From: Lachnotalea sp041821265
Lineage (GTDB): Bacteria; Bacillota; Clostridia; Lachnospirales; Lachnospiraceae
Length of the DNA stretch: 64,000 nucleotides
Assembly (NCBI GenBank): GCA_041821265.1
Contig: JBGUEQ010000018.1
Location: forward strand, 1-64,000
Direction of reading: 5' to 3'
Shown here: piece by piece, positions 16,570-25,466 of the stretch
Layout: each line of letters begins with the position of its first letter
How positions within the stretch are numbered: position 1 is the first letter of the stretch
Translations under genes and position numbers: made by a program
Notes under the pieces: model-generated
What the model saw: only the letters and a program-made list of their open reading frames with translations
Databases searched by the model: none
What the model was told of the DNA's origin: nothing

Positions 16570-17143
16570 CTATTCTATATTTCTTTTTCTCTTTTCTCTT
16601 TGCAGCGTAGACTTACTAATCTTTGTCATTATTTCAACTTGCTTATAACTATTGTCTTCCAACAACTGCATAGCATGATCTAATTGAGCTTGGGTATAAA
16701 CTCTTGGTCTTCCTTCTTTAAAATCCCGCTTTCGTCTTTGCGATTGCTTTACCTGATTGAGTACGTTCAACAATCATATTTCTCTCAAGCTCTGCAACTG
16801 CAAATAAGGTTGTAAGGAAGAATTTACCCATAGAAGTATTTTCTAATAAGCCTACATTCAACACATGGACCGATACCCCTCTATTAAATAACCCTTCTAT
16901 TAATTCAATGCCCTCGGTAGTACTTCTGGCCAAGCGATCCAATTTAGCCACCACAAGTACATCAAAATTTTTCAACTCTTTCACTACTTGATCAAAGACT
17001 GGTCTATGTGTCGTTGTTCCAGTAAATTGTTCCTTATAAATAATAGCATTACTATATTTACTTAATATTTCCTGTTCTTGTTGGACTAACGAATTATTAT
17101 CTAGCTGTCCTTTTGTTGAAACCCTAACATATCCATAAATCAT
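16570..17143 (-). pseudogene. Serine recombinase (resolvase/invertase family), frameshifted
   Basis: The first 141 codons encode a resolvase catalytic domain: YGYVRVSTKGQ with the active-site Ser, VVAKLDRLARS, and the helix ending AELERNMIVERTQSGKAIAKTKAGF. One extra T in a TTTT run (about 16728-16731) then puts a stop in frame. The DNA-binding tail continues in the next frame (KEGRPRVYTQAQLDHAM... helix-turn-helix KQVEIMTKISKSTLQREK). Removing one T restores G-F-K-E-G-R. ATG at 17143 follows GAGAGG. Either a recent frameshift or a slippage-dependent gene; the catalytic domain alone would lack specific DNA binding. Confidence 0.85.
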
Positions 17144-17196
17144 CCAATTTCCTCTCAATCATTTAGAATATAAGTTATGACTATTCTTTTATCATG

Positions 17197-17225
17197 ATTG
17201 TACTGTTTTATTTTTCCATTGTCAA
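17197..17225 (-). promoter_or_regulatory. Promoter of the recombinase gene
   Basis: On the minus strand TTGACA, a 17-base spacer and TACAAT: a near-consensus sigma-A promoter 54 bases before the ATG. The rest of the 376-base gap to the LytTR gene shows no ORF with a ribosome binding site; one AACTGTTAAG at about 17238 resembles a LytTR half-site. Confidence 0.75.
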
Positions 17226-17534
17226 CGCTATATTCATAACTGTTAAGTTTTGAATGCTTAATTAAAAATATTCAAATACATTCTAACAATTCATATAACA
17301 CACCCGTTATCCAAAACCGTTTTTCACCATACACCAAACGATCTCTTTATTGTTATAAAGATCTTGTGATATAATAACCTAAAATCAAAAGAGCGTAGAA
17401 CAAGTATATATTTATTTTGAAGTATATAGAATAATCAAAATGACAGGATGGCGTACCTCAAACGTTTATATCACTATCAACTATTCTACCTCTTCCTTTT
17501 GTAAAAGCTTATGTAAATAAAGGAGAACGAAATT

Positions 17535-18224
17535 ATGAATATCGCAGTATGTGATGATGAAATCAATAGCCTAGAAGTAACCAAACAATGCTTGGCGAGT
17601 TTTGAAAATATACCGCTTACTGCATTTGGATTTTTAAGCGGGAGAGAATTATTAGAATCAGAAGAAATATTTGATGTGATTTTACTCGATATTGATATGC
17701 CAGACTTAGACGGAATAGAAACAGCGCAACAAATTCGTATAAGAAACCATGCAATCCCGATCATATTTTTAACAAACTATACCGATTATACATTTCGTGC
17801 TTTTGATGTTCATGCCTTTGCATATCTGATTAAACCCGTTGTACCCGAGAAGTTATTCAAGGCGTTAACCGACATTCTGAGTTATATAGAAGAAAAACCA
17901 TCTTTGAATATAGAATTTATTACGAGCGATGGTGTGGTTCGTTTAGAATGCAATGACATATACTATTTCGAATATCAAAACCGACAAGTTTTATTGCATA
18001 CAAACAAAGGTATTTATTACTTAAGAGTCAAAATTAGTGAGATTTTCAAAAAGATGAAGGGTTATCATTTTGAAATGCCTCATAAAAGCTTTGTTGTTAA
18101 CTTATTTCATATTAAAATAATAAAAGGTTATGATATTCATATGACAAATGAAGACATAATACCACTTTCGCAGAAAAAATCTGCTCTATTTCGTAAGTCA
18201 ATGAATGAATACTTAAGTCGGTAA
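17535..18224 (+). CDS. LytTR-family response regulator
   Basis: A 229-residue AgrA/LytR-type regulator. The receiver domain (1-118) has CDDE, phosphoacceptor Asp in ILLDIDMP (about 54) and LIKPV. The LytTR DNA-binding domain (about 130-229) has DIYYFEYQNRQVLLHT and the terminal PHKSFVVNLFHIKII. AAAGGAG precedes the ATG. The GHKL kinase gene follows 12 bases later. No AgrB/AgrD genes are next to the pair, so it is not an evident peptide quorum-sensing locus; the signal is unknown. Confidence 0.92.
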   Translation: MNIAVCDDEINSLEVTKQCLASFENIPLTAFGFLSGRELLESEEIFDVILLDIDMPDLDGIETAQQIRIRNHAIPIIFLTNYTDYTFRAFDVHAFAYLIKPVVPEKLFKALTDILSYIEEKPSLNIEFITSDGVVRLECNDIYYFEYQNRQVLLHTNKGIYYLRVKISEIFKKMKGYHFEMPHKSFVVNLFHIKIIKGYDIHMTNEDIIPLSQKKSALFRKSMNEYLSR

Positions 18225-18236
18225 GGAGGCTATATC

Positions 18237-19553
18237 ATGTATACACAAAACGAACTGATTATTATTAACATACTCGCAATAGCAGGCAGCGTCTTTTTAT
18301 TTTATTGTTTACTACATGCTTTTACTGAATTAGGATGTAACCAAAATCGTTCAAAGTTGAAAAAATACGTAGCCTTCTCAATTTCTTTTGTCATTGCTAT
18401 TATGGGTGCGATGTCTGGAAATAACCTAATTAGCATGCTGTCTTTTTCTATAACATCGGTACTCCTCGGTGTATACTTTTATAACAATCAAAAGTCCTAT
18501 GTTATTTACTACGCTATTTTATGTGTTGGTGTTTTTATTTCTGATAGTATTGCCACAATTGGATTTCAAACCGTGCTACACTATCAATTAATTTCTTTTA
18601 ATCGAAACAGCTATTATTTAATCGTTGAGATGCTTCTAATCCGTTTTATGGAATTTATAACAATACAGATTCTGACATTTCTATTAAAGAGAAAAACGCG
18701 TGCAACTATTAACCATTTACAATTATTTACATCCTTGCTATTCCCTATGTTTAGTTTCATTTTTCTATATTCCCTTATTTACCTGTTGCAGGTTTATCCT
18801 GGTGTCATTCAGCGATCTTTATTTTTGTTTAATACGATCCTTTTGTTGGTATTAAATATTTATTTTACATATATTTTCGGTAATTTATTAAAGAGCAACC
18901 AACTCAAGCAAGAATTAGAGATTGAAAAACAACATAGTAGTTTACAATATCGTTATTATGAAAGAGTCGAGCAGCAATATCAAGAATCCAGGAAAGTAAT
19001 TCATGATATCAGAAATCACATTCAGGCGGTTGACCGTCTCGTTGCGCTACGAGATTCCGAAACAATTAGTCAATATACGACTGATATGCAAGAAATGTTG
19101 AACCAACTCGGTATGACGTATTTCACCAGTGTCAAAGTTCTAAATATTATTTTGAATGATAAAACAATGACGATGACCTCCTTGGGAATCAAGTCCGATA
19201 TTACCCTACGAGATATTTCACTTGATTTCATGCGAGATATTGATATCACGACCGTCTTTTCAAACTTATTAGATAATGCAATCGAAGCTGCGAAAGACTC
19301 AAAAGAGAAATGGATTTACTTTCATGCAGATAGAACACATGATTTCATAAGTATAACCCTTAAAAACTCATTTTTAACCACGCCTAAAAAATCAAATACA
19401 TTGTTTCATTCTACCAAGCAAAACCACGATGGCTATGGATTGAAGAATGTAGAGCGCGTATTATTGAAATATAACAGTGATATACAATACCAGATCCTAG
19501 ATGAAAATGATGCAAAAATATTTTCTGTATCACTACTGCTTATGCCAACTTAG
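18237..19553 (+). CDS. GHKL-domain sensor histidine kinase
   Basis: A 438-residue AgrC-like kinase. Six to seven membrane helices fill residues 1-220, a short coiled stretch follows (LKQELEIEKQHSSLQYRYYERVEQQ is split around 235-255), then the phosphorylation motif VIHDIRNHIQ. The GHKL ATPase domain shows FSNLLDNAIEAAKDS and a G-box in NHDGYGLKNVERVL. The polytopic sensor suggests detection of a membrane-active molecule or peptide. It is co-transcribed with the preceding LytTR regulator. Confidence 0.9.
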   Translation: MYTQNELIIINILAIAGSVFLFYCLLHAFTELGCNQNRSKLKKYVAFSISFVIAIMGAMSGNNLISMLSFSITSVLLGVYFYNNQKSYVIYYAILCVGVFISDSIATIGFQTVLHYQLISFNRNSYYLIVEMLLIRFMEFITIQILTFLLKRKTRATINHLQLFTSLLFPMFSFIFLYSLIYLLQVYPGVIQRSLFLFNTILLLVLNIYFTYIFGNLLKSNQLKQELEIEKQHSSLQYRYYERVEQQYQESRKVIHDIRNHIQAVDRLVALRDSETISQYTTDMQEMLNQLGMTYFTSVKVLNIILNDKTMTMTSLGIKSDITLRDISLDFMRDIDITTVFSNLLDNAIEAAKDSKEKWIYFHADRTHDFISITLKNSFLTTPKKSNTLFHSTKQNHDGYGLKNVERVLLKYNSDIQYQILDENDAKIFSVSLLLMPT

Positions 19554-19636
19554 CTCTAAAAACTGTCTTTTGAAACAGGAAAACACTACCTTATGCATAA
19601 CCACTTGTATTGAATAGAAAGAATGATTATTATAAA

Positions 19637-19766
19637 GTTATTATTCAGTACTCATAAACGCGAGGTGTTTGCTTAGCAAAATCCCGAGTTCTGTCGCGCC
19701 AAAATGCAAATTTAAGCATTCTGTGTCTAGCGCGTAGCTGTAATTATAAGGTTACTGAATAGTTAC
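19637..19766. mobile_element. MITE-like repeat B, older inverted copy
   Basis: The reverse complement aligns with 10144-10276, including GAACTCGGGATTTTGC and AACACCTCGCG segments. The right end AATAGTTAC is intact; the left end is degenerate (GTTATTATT) and no target duplication is seen, so this insertion is older. Confidence 0.75.
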
Positions 19767-19834
19767 ACTATGAGAAGGAGGAGACAGAAATCTCAATATA
19801 AATTATTCGTAATGAATAGAGAGAAGGTTATAGT

Positions 19835-20620
19835 ATGATTACAAATGGTGGTTTAGCAGGAATGTTGTTATGTGTATTGATTTGTTTTGGTATACCAATT
19901 GGTGGTTTTGTTATACTAAACAAGCGAGAACACAAAATGACAAAAGCATTTTTACTTGGTGCTGCAACTTTTTTTATTTTTCAAATCGTATTACGTATTC
20001 CTATTCTTAGTTATGTTTTACCTAATCAGACTTGGTACATTATATTATCAAGCCACAAGGTTGCATACAGTCTATTTCTAGGCATTACTGCGGCGCTGTT
20101 TGAAGAAATAGGGCGTTTCATCGTTATAAAATATGCCCTAAAGCGTTGGCGTGAATCAGACGGAATTGCATTTGGACTCGGCCATGGGGGAATTGAAGCA
20201 ATTTTACTTGTTGGAATTAATTATTTCTTATTTTTGATTAGTACACTCCTACTACGATTTGGTTCTAGCGATTTAGTGAAGCAGGTATTTGGTGATTTAT
20301 TATCTGCACAGTTAGTTACCATTATTAACACTACGTCATCAGCTACAATCTTAGTTGCAGGATTAGAACGGTTTTTAACAATGATAATTCACATAGGAAT
20401 GACAATGTTAGTATTTCATGGATTAAAAAAGGGAAAGGCAGTCTTATACTTATTGATAGCAATTCTTGTACACACCATTCTAGACTCAGCAGTAGGGATT
20501 CTTCCTCTTTTGGGAATTGGCATGGCCGGAATTGAACTATTTATTTTTGTAATAGCAAGCATTCTATTGGTTTATACTGTGGTATCTGTAAAGCACAATA
20601 AGGATGAGCAGACTATTTGA
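19835..20620 (+). CDS. YhfC-family putative intramembrane metalloprotease
   Basis: A 261-residue polytopic protein with about seven membrane helices. Motifs are FEEIGRFIVIKYALKRWRESDGIAFGLGHGGIEA, split over two helices (EE near 90, HGG near 120), and a later HTILDSAVG. The EE and His residues match the putative metal site of the YhfC (DUF2324) family related to CAAX-type proteases. The substrate is unknown. AGAAGG precedes the ATG. The next gene encodes a small lipoprotein and is probably co-transcribed. Confidence 0.78.
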   Translation: MITNGGLAGMLLCVLICFGIPIGGFVILNKREHKMTKAFLLGAATFFIFQIVLRIPILSYVLPNQTWYIILSSHKVAYSLFLGITAALFEEIGRFIVIKYALKRWRESDGIAFGLGHGGIEAILLVGINYFLFLISTLLLRFGSSDLVKQVFGDLLSAQLVTIINTTSSATILVAGLERFLTMIIHIGMTMLVFHGLKKGKAVLYLLIAILVHTILDSAVGILPLLGIGMAGIELFIFVIASILLVYTVVSVKHNKDEQTI

Positions 20621-20696
20621 CATAATAGATATGAATAGAAAGCGAAAAGCCTGAAAATCAATAAATTTGGGCTTGACATAATAGGAGGGTAAAAAC

Positions 20697-21110
20697 ATGG
20701 TCAAAAAATTATTTACAATACTTGGAGCAAGCATACTTGCTTGTGCACTACTAATGGGATGTTCTTCCAATAAATTAGCATCAACCTTTGATGAAGAAAC
20801 CGTAAAAACTGCCGCAGAAGAAATCGTAGATTTAGTAAATGCTGATGATTTCGATACGCTTCTAAATGATAAATCGAATGATGAAGTGAAAGCCGCCATA
20901 ACGTCCGATCAAATGGTAGCTGCTAAAAAACAAATTATGGATCAAGCCGGTGCGTTTACCTCTTATAAAAGTGTAGTCGTTATGGGTGATAAGAAAGATG
21001 ACAAGGACATCGCTATCGTTGTTTTAGTTGCAAAATATGAAAATAAAACGGTAAAATATACAATTGGATTTGATGAAAATATGAAAATCAATACAATCTA
21101 TATGTCCTAA
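20697..21110 (+). CDS. DUF3887-type lipoprotein
   Basis: A 137-residue lipoprotein with lipobox LLMGC (Cys near 22). The exported domain (AAEEIVDLVNADDFDTLL... MDQAGAFTSYKSVVVMG... VAKYENKTVKYTIGFDENMKI) matches DUF3887, a small alpha/beta fold found in Firmicutes lipoproteins. Such domains often pair with YhfC-type proteins or hydrolases; a folding or protease-accessory role is a guess. GGAGGG precedes the ATG. Confidence 0.75.
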   Translation: MVKKLFTILGASILACALLMGCSSNKLASTFDEETVKTAAEEIVDLVNADDFDTLLNDKSNDEVKAAITSDQMVAAKKQIMDQAGAFTSYKSVVVMGDKKDDKDIAIVVLVAKYENKTVKYTIGFDENMKINTIYMS

Positions 21111-21122
21111 GATAGCTTGACA

Positions 21123-21212
21123 AGAACAAAGTATCTGCTCGCAGACACTTTCGCGCCCGAGTGGATTGCGTAGCAATAAACTTCCTCTCCACGAGGGCGC
21201 ATCTCGGCACGT
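21123..21212 (+). repeat. Dispersed repeat A, copy 2
   Basis: Matches the reverse complement of 1-76 through 21196. It runs directly into the long hairpin and repeat C, together filling most of the gap after the DUF3887 gene. The remaining 21291-21528 holds no recognisable gene. Confidence 0.8.
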
Positions 21213-21269
21213 AGTGCCTTTTATTTAATAGGGAAGTTCGTATAACTTTCCTATTAAATAAAAGGCACT
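21213..21269. repeat. Long hairpin, 26-bp stem
   Basis: AGTGCCTTTTATTTAATAGG starts an arm of 26 bases that pairs with the opposite arm, with one mismatch and loop CGTAT. A decayed version is at 39313-39370 next to repeat A copy 3, so the hairpin is part of the same composite element. Confidence 0.85.
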
Positions 21270-21290
21270 GTTTACTCCGTTCACAGTAAC
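21267..21290. repeat. Short palindromic repeat C, copy 2
   Basis: Contains CTCCGTTCACAGTAAC as at 10309-10324, here fused to the end of the long hairpin. Confidence 0.7.
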
Positions 21291-21528
21291 AAATTAAATA
21301 CCAACAATTTTATCCCATCGAAAATTCTCTTGCTATTTAATCCTTATGGTGCTATTGATTACTAATTCGTAACTATTCATTGATTAAGTAAACGATAGCA
21401 TCATAACTAATTAGCTTGATTTCAGTTTCTAAACACTCATCTTTAGTTATTTCCATGTCATCTGTATCTGACAGCCCCCTTGTCACACGAATGAATGTTT
21501 ATTTTTTATCTTCCTTCGAACAATATGC

Positions 21529-22236
21529 CTATACTAACTCTTCTATATAATTGATTCCTTCTATATTTCTTAATTCTTCCAATATTTCCTTATGATAGAT
21601 TTTTTGCTTTAAATCAAATTCCGTGATAATAACAAAGTCCTTATCCAGCAATGCTTTTTGCTTCTTCTTTTCCAATGAACGGACTTCATAATTATGCTCT
21701 TTGGTATAATTCATGATTTCATCAAATCCATGCTCTTTGTCTAATTCTACATACAAGGTAATTACCTTATTGTAATCTTCTAGTCTTTTACTAATGAACA
21801 ACAAGAATCTGATAGATACCATAATAAGAATGAAAGCTACTAATCCACCATAGATAAAACCTGCGCCGATTGCAATTCCCATGGTGGCAGTCGTCCATAG
21901 ACTTGCTGCTGTTGTCAAACCTTTTACATGATTTCTACCCGTTACTATAATCGTACCTACTCCCAGAAAACCAATTCCGCTAATAACCTGTGCTGCCATT
22001 CGTGAAGGATCACCTGTAATTCCAGAAGTAATTAGCAAATATTGATTCGTTATCATTGCCAGACTCGATCCAAGACTTACCAATGCAAATGTTCTAAGCC
22101 CTGCTGCACTTCCCTTCGTTGCACGCTCCATTCCTATAATACCACCTAATAAGACTGCCAACACTAGTCTAAGTGTAACGGATACCATATTAAACTCTTC
22201 AAAATATTTCAATACATTTATAAACATATCTACCAT
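21529..22236 (-). CDS. MgtC/SapB-family membrane protein
   Basis: A 235-residue protein. The N-terminal four to five helices (1-145) carry MgtC signatures (RLVLAVLLGGIIGMERATKGSAAGLRT is spread over residues 22-49; GAGFIYGGL). The cytoplasmic C-terminus (150-235) is ACT-like (VELDKEHGFDEIMNYTKEHNYEV). Gram-positive members are linked to Mg2+ homeostasis or ATP-synthase modulation; exact role unknown. AAAGGTG precedes the ATG. I see no M-box riboswitch in the short upstream region. Confidence 0.88.
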   Translation of the reverse strand: MVDMFINVLKYFEEFNMVSVTLRLVLAVLLGGIIGMERATKGSAAGLRTFALVSLGSSLAMITNQYLLITSGITGDPSRMAAQVISGIGFLGVGTIIVTGRNHVKGLTTAASLWTTATMGIAIGAGFIYGGLVAFILIMVSIRFLLFISKRLEDYNKVITLYVELDKEHGFDEIMNYTKEHNYEVRSLEKKKQKALLDKDFVIITEFDLKQKIYHKEILEELRNIEGINYIEELV

Positions 22237-22387
22237 TTTATCAACACCTTTGCATTTTAACGTTCTATTAAGACAATATATGTTCTCATCCTTTTACCGA
22301 TGCTAATCCCTGCCTTTATCCTATTAAAACACATGTCTCTTTACTTTGCAATGATTCGCAAATCCTAATTTTAATGTAATTGCTCCA

Positions 22388-23056
22388 TTAATAAACCTCA
22401 ATTGTCTCTATACCTACATCTGGGTTCACGGTTGTAAGGTAATCGCCAATGTTTTCAAGGTGTTTTCGTATCTGTTCTTCTGTAACGCCTTCAACCCCAT
22501 AAACAAAGTACAATGCATTTTGAGTCGTCTTTGTAATCTGTGTGCGAAAATCTGGTCCATTTAATATGCTAGACAAAATACCACTCTCGTCTGATAAAAA
22601 CAAATCGTTTTTTGTAAGAATTTGTTCTTTTCCAGAAATGCTTTGATAACATTCTACGCCACCTGCAAGATTCATTGTTAATTTTCCTTTTATTTGGTCC
22701 AGATCATGCCCTGCCGTTAATAACATATTCTTTACTTCCGCAAGAAACATAGTTTCTACAGGAATTCCTACGTTTGGTATCCCTTTATCCTTTAACAAAA
22801 TTGACTCTAGCTGAAGGAGCACAGGGTATGTTTTTTTGAAGCTTTTATAATAGGATACATAGTGACAAATCGGACTTGTGTTAAGCGCACTTTTACGTTC
22901 GTACTCTTTATGTTCTTGTTTTATCTGGTTGATTTCAGTATTTTTTAATGTATCCATGCATGTTCTTTCAACTAAATTACTGACTCCATGAACCACCATA
23001 ATCCCAAATTTAGTTGTCGGATAAACGTCTCTTACGATAGGCAAAATTTTAATCAT
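22388..23056 (-). CDS. B3/B4 tRNA-binding-domain protein
   Basis: A 222-residue stand-alone protein related to the B3/B4 editing domain of phenylalanyl-tRNA synthetase beta chain. It contains PVLLQLESILLKDKGIPNVGIPVETMFLAEVKN (about 78-110), then AGHDLDQIKG and DFRTQITKTTQNALYFVYGVEGV. Such proteins may hydrolyse mischarged tRNA or bind amino acids; function here is unproven. It is divergent from a MocR-type regulator that probably controls it. Confidence 0.75.
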   Translation of the reverse strand: MIKILPIVRDVYPTTKFGIMVVHGVSNLVERTCMDTLKNTEINQIKQEHKEYERKSALNTSPICHYVSYYKSFKKTYPVLLQLESILLKDKGIPNVGIPVETMFLAEVKNMLLTAGHDLDQIKGKLTMNLAGGVECYQSISGKEQILTKNDLFLSDESGILSSILNGPDFRTQITKTTQNALYFVYGVEGVTEEQIRKHLENIGDYLTTVNPDVGIETIEVY

Positions 23057-23135
23057 TTTAATTTCCTCATTTCTATTTTTATATTTATATAAGTTGTGCT
23101 ATAATTTTACCACTACGCAAGCGGTTCAAACAGTT

Positions 23136-23169
23136 CCACTTTTATCATGCTTTTATAGAACCACTTTTA
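23136..23169. promoter_or_regulatory. Candidate MocR operator
   Basis: CCACTTTTA occurs at 23136-23144 and again at 23161-23169, a 25-base period, in the region shared by the divergent B3/4 and MocR genes. MocR/GabR regulators characteristically bind spaced direct repeats. Confidence 0.4.
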
Positions 23170-23185
23170 GAGAGGAAATGAAATT

Positions 23186-24583
23186 ATGTGGATTGCAATC
23201 GAAAAAGATACCAAATTATCTCTTACTCGCCAAATTTATATTGAAATCAGAAAAATGATTATAGAAGGCACTCTGACCTCTGGGCAAAAACTTCCCTCTA
23301 CACGTCAGCTTTCCAAAGAATTAGGTATATCTAGGAACACAGCTCTTGAAGTATATAACCAAATGATTGCCGAGGGTTATTTAGAGGCTCGTCAGGGTTC
23401 GGGAACGATTGTATCAAGTGGCCTTCAAGAGCTTAAAATCCCCATTAGCGAACTATGCAACAGCAAGAAAGAATCAAGTTCCAATAATGACACGAATATA
23501 ATCGATTTTTGCTCTGGCATACCTGCATTAGAACTATTCCCACGAAAAGACTGGACTAAACTCTACACGCAAGTATGCAATAACCTACCCAATGAAGCTT
23601 ACGGATATTGTGATCCATGTGGTGTATGGGAACTTCGAGAAGCAATTGCACAATATTTGTTGCGTTCACGCGGAATATCTTGTGACCCCAGACGTATTAT
23701 GATTACATCGGGTTCAACGCAAGGATTATCCTTAATTTCTACTCTTTTGCAAAAGCAAAATAAAAAGGTTCTTGTAGAAAATCCATCACACCCTGGATTA
23801 CTTAAAGTGATAGCTTCTACTGGCTGTGTTATCGAAACAATCCCTGCTGATAATCAAGGCTTAGACACGAATCTTCTAAGCTCTACTCGTGATGTTTCTT
23901 TTGTCTACACCACACCCTCACATCAGTACCCTTTAGGCAGTATATTGTCCATACAGCGGCGATTATCTTTAGTGAATTTTGCGAGCGAAAACAATTGTTA
24001 TATCATAGAGGATGACTATGATAGTGAGTTTCGTTATGAAGGACAACCTATTAGTTCTCTTTACGAACTAAATCCAAAGCACGTTATTTATATTGGCTCC
24101 TTTAGTAAAATTTTATCACCTGCAATTCGATTAGGATTTATTCTTTTGCCTGAAAAATTATTACTTGATTACAAGACTCTGAAAAACTATACTGATGTAC
24201 ACACGGAGGCTCTGACTCAATACGCACTTGCTTCCTTTATTCGTACCGGACAGTTGGAAAAACATATCTGGAAAATGAAAAAACATTACAGTCGAAACCG
24301 AACTCATATGCTCGCTGAATTATCAAAACAATTTCCTGATGGTTTTGAGATACTCGGGCATGCAACTGGACTGCATATGGTAGTTCATTTCCACAATGTC
24401 ACCTTTACCACGCAATTAGTAGAAGAACTTGCTAATCAAGATGTTCTCATTTATCCAATTGAACATTATTTGGTTGGAACAAAACAAGATCATGGTAACG
24501 AAATTTTAATGGGATACTCTCATTTGTCTTTTCCAAACATAACAAAAGGTATTCAAATTCTTCGCAATGTAATTGGAACTTAA
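23186..24583 (+). CDS. MocR-family regulator (GntR HTH + aminotransferase domain)
   Basis: A 465-residue PLP-dependent regulator. Residues 1-75 are a GntR winged helix (LTSGQKLPSTRQLSKELGIS, RNTALEVYNQMIAEGYLEAR). Residues 110-465 are a class I aminotransferase fold. The PLP Lys lies in SFSKILSPAIRLGF; IEDDYDSEFRY carries the pyridine-contact Asp. Family members (GabR, PdxR) sense an amino compound through the PLP domain and control an adjacent gene. The likely target is the divergent B3/4 gene. AGAGAGGAAA precedes the ATG. Confidence 0.92.
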   Translation: MWIAIEKDTKLSLTRQIYIEIRKMIIEGTLTSGQKLPSTRQLSKELGISRNTALEVYNQMIAEGYLEARQGSGTIVSSGLQELKIPISELCNSKKESSSNNDTNIIDFCSGIPALELFPRKDWTKLYTQVCNNLPNEAYGYCDPCGVWELREAIAQYLLRSRGISCDPRRIMITSGSTQGLSLISTLLQKQNKKVLVENPSHPGLLKVIASTGCVIETIPADNQGLDTNLLSSTRDVSFVYTTPSHQYPLGSILSIQRRLSLVNFASENNCYIIEDDYDSEFRYEGQPISSLYELNPKHVIYIGSFSKILSPAIRLGFILLPEKLLLDYKTLKNYTDVHTEALTQYALASFIRTGQLEKHIWKMKKHYSRNRTHMLAELSKQFPDGFEILGHATGLHMVVHFHNVTFTTQLVEELANQDVLIYPIEHYLVGTKQDHGNEILMGYSHLSFPNITKGIQILRNVIGT

Positions 24584-24636
24584 AATAACTGACATTTAAT
24601 ATAACTGATATCCTTCATAAAATGGAATTGGAAATG

Positions 24637-24675
24637 GAAACAGCACCAGTTTTCAACTGATGCTGTTTCTGTTTA
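24637..24675 (+). terminator. Terminator after the MocR gene
   Basis: GAAACAGCA-C-CAGTT pairs with AACTG-A-TGCTGTTTC around TTC, followed by T-rich sequence. Confidence 0.75.
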
Positions 24676-24730
24676 ACTATTAATTTGAAATTAATATAGC
24701 ATTTTCTATTTTAGTTCATTCTTCATTATT

Positions 24731-25426
24731 TCACTTATTCTTATCATTCTCAATTAACTCAATTTCGTTTTTCAACATCTCTTTAAATACATCAATCAAA
24801 TTCTTATTCTGTGAATACAAACAAGTTGCCTCGCCTGCACTGGTTAATTGTCCTGTCAATACTTTCTGTGAATCACAAATCAATCGAATCTGGCAATCTA
24901 TCTTTTCCTTCACATATATGATTGCACCTTCTAATACAAACGGTTTATCCACAATAATTACTATTTTAATGCCTTTATCCACAAGATTTCTCAATTCATC
25001 CACATATTGATTCAGAATTTCCACACTTACAGCCACATAGATTCTATATTCTGTCTCTAAGAACATATTTCGAAGCTTGTCTAATATATTTTTAGTTCCA
25101 CGAATCGTAATATATCCTTGGGTTTCTTCTCTTCTAGCTGGAAGAGTTTTAATAATTTCTTCTCTTGTTTCTTGAAGGCTATGAATGTAATTATTACTAA
25201 ATTCTTCAAAGCTAACTGGTGTATACTTGGTTACGCTTTCCTCAAGAATATAAGCTACACCCTTTTCTACCAATCCCGCTAATGCTGTATATACGTTAGA
25301 ACGTGAAATTCCTGTAAGTTTGGCTACTTCATATCCTGTCAGTTCACCATCGGAATGCAACGTCATATATATGATTGCTTCTTGCCTTGTGAGTCCGTAT
25401 TTCATTAATTGTTCAACTAATTCCAT
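24731..25426 (-). CDS. TrmB-family transcriptional regulator
   Basis: A 231-residue regulator. The N-terminal winged helix (1-70: YGLTRQEAIIYMTLHSDGELTGYEVAKLTGISRSNVYTALAGL, split over two helices) is the TrmB domain. The C-terminal half (105-225) has the phospholipase-D-like fold common in this family (ITIRGTKNILDKLRNMF, EYRIYVAVSVEIL). It lies 40 bases downstream of lysA on the same strand and is probably co-transcribed. TrmB proteins usually sense sugars; a ligand cannot be inferred here. Confidence 0.85.
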   Translation of the reverse strand: MELVEQLMKYGLTRQEAIIYMTLHSDGELTGYEVAKLTGISRSNVYTALAGLVEKGVAYILEESVTKYTPVSFEEFSNNYIHSLQETREEIIKTLPARREETQGYITIRGTKNILDKLRNMFLETEYRIYVAVSVEILNQYVDELRNLVDKGIKIVIIVDKPFVLEGAIIYVKEKIDCQIRLICDSQKVLTGQLTSAGEATCLYSQNKNLIDVFKEMLKNEIELIENDKNK

Positions 25427-25466
25427 GTAGTAAACACCTTCCCCAATCAGAAATTACAACTATTTC

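Noticed and set aside
17238..17260. AACTGTTAAG as an AgrA-type LytTR binding site
   Set aside because: Only one half-site is present; the expected second repeat about 21 bases away is not convincing.
18225..19834. Possible AgrD-like signal peptide gene near the LytTR/GHKL pair
   Set aside because: No short ORF with ribosome binding site and no AgrB-type processing gene were found; the gap after the kinase is mostly an old MITE copy.
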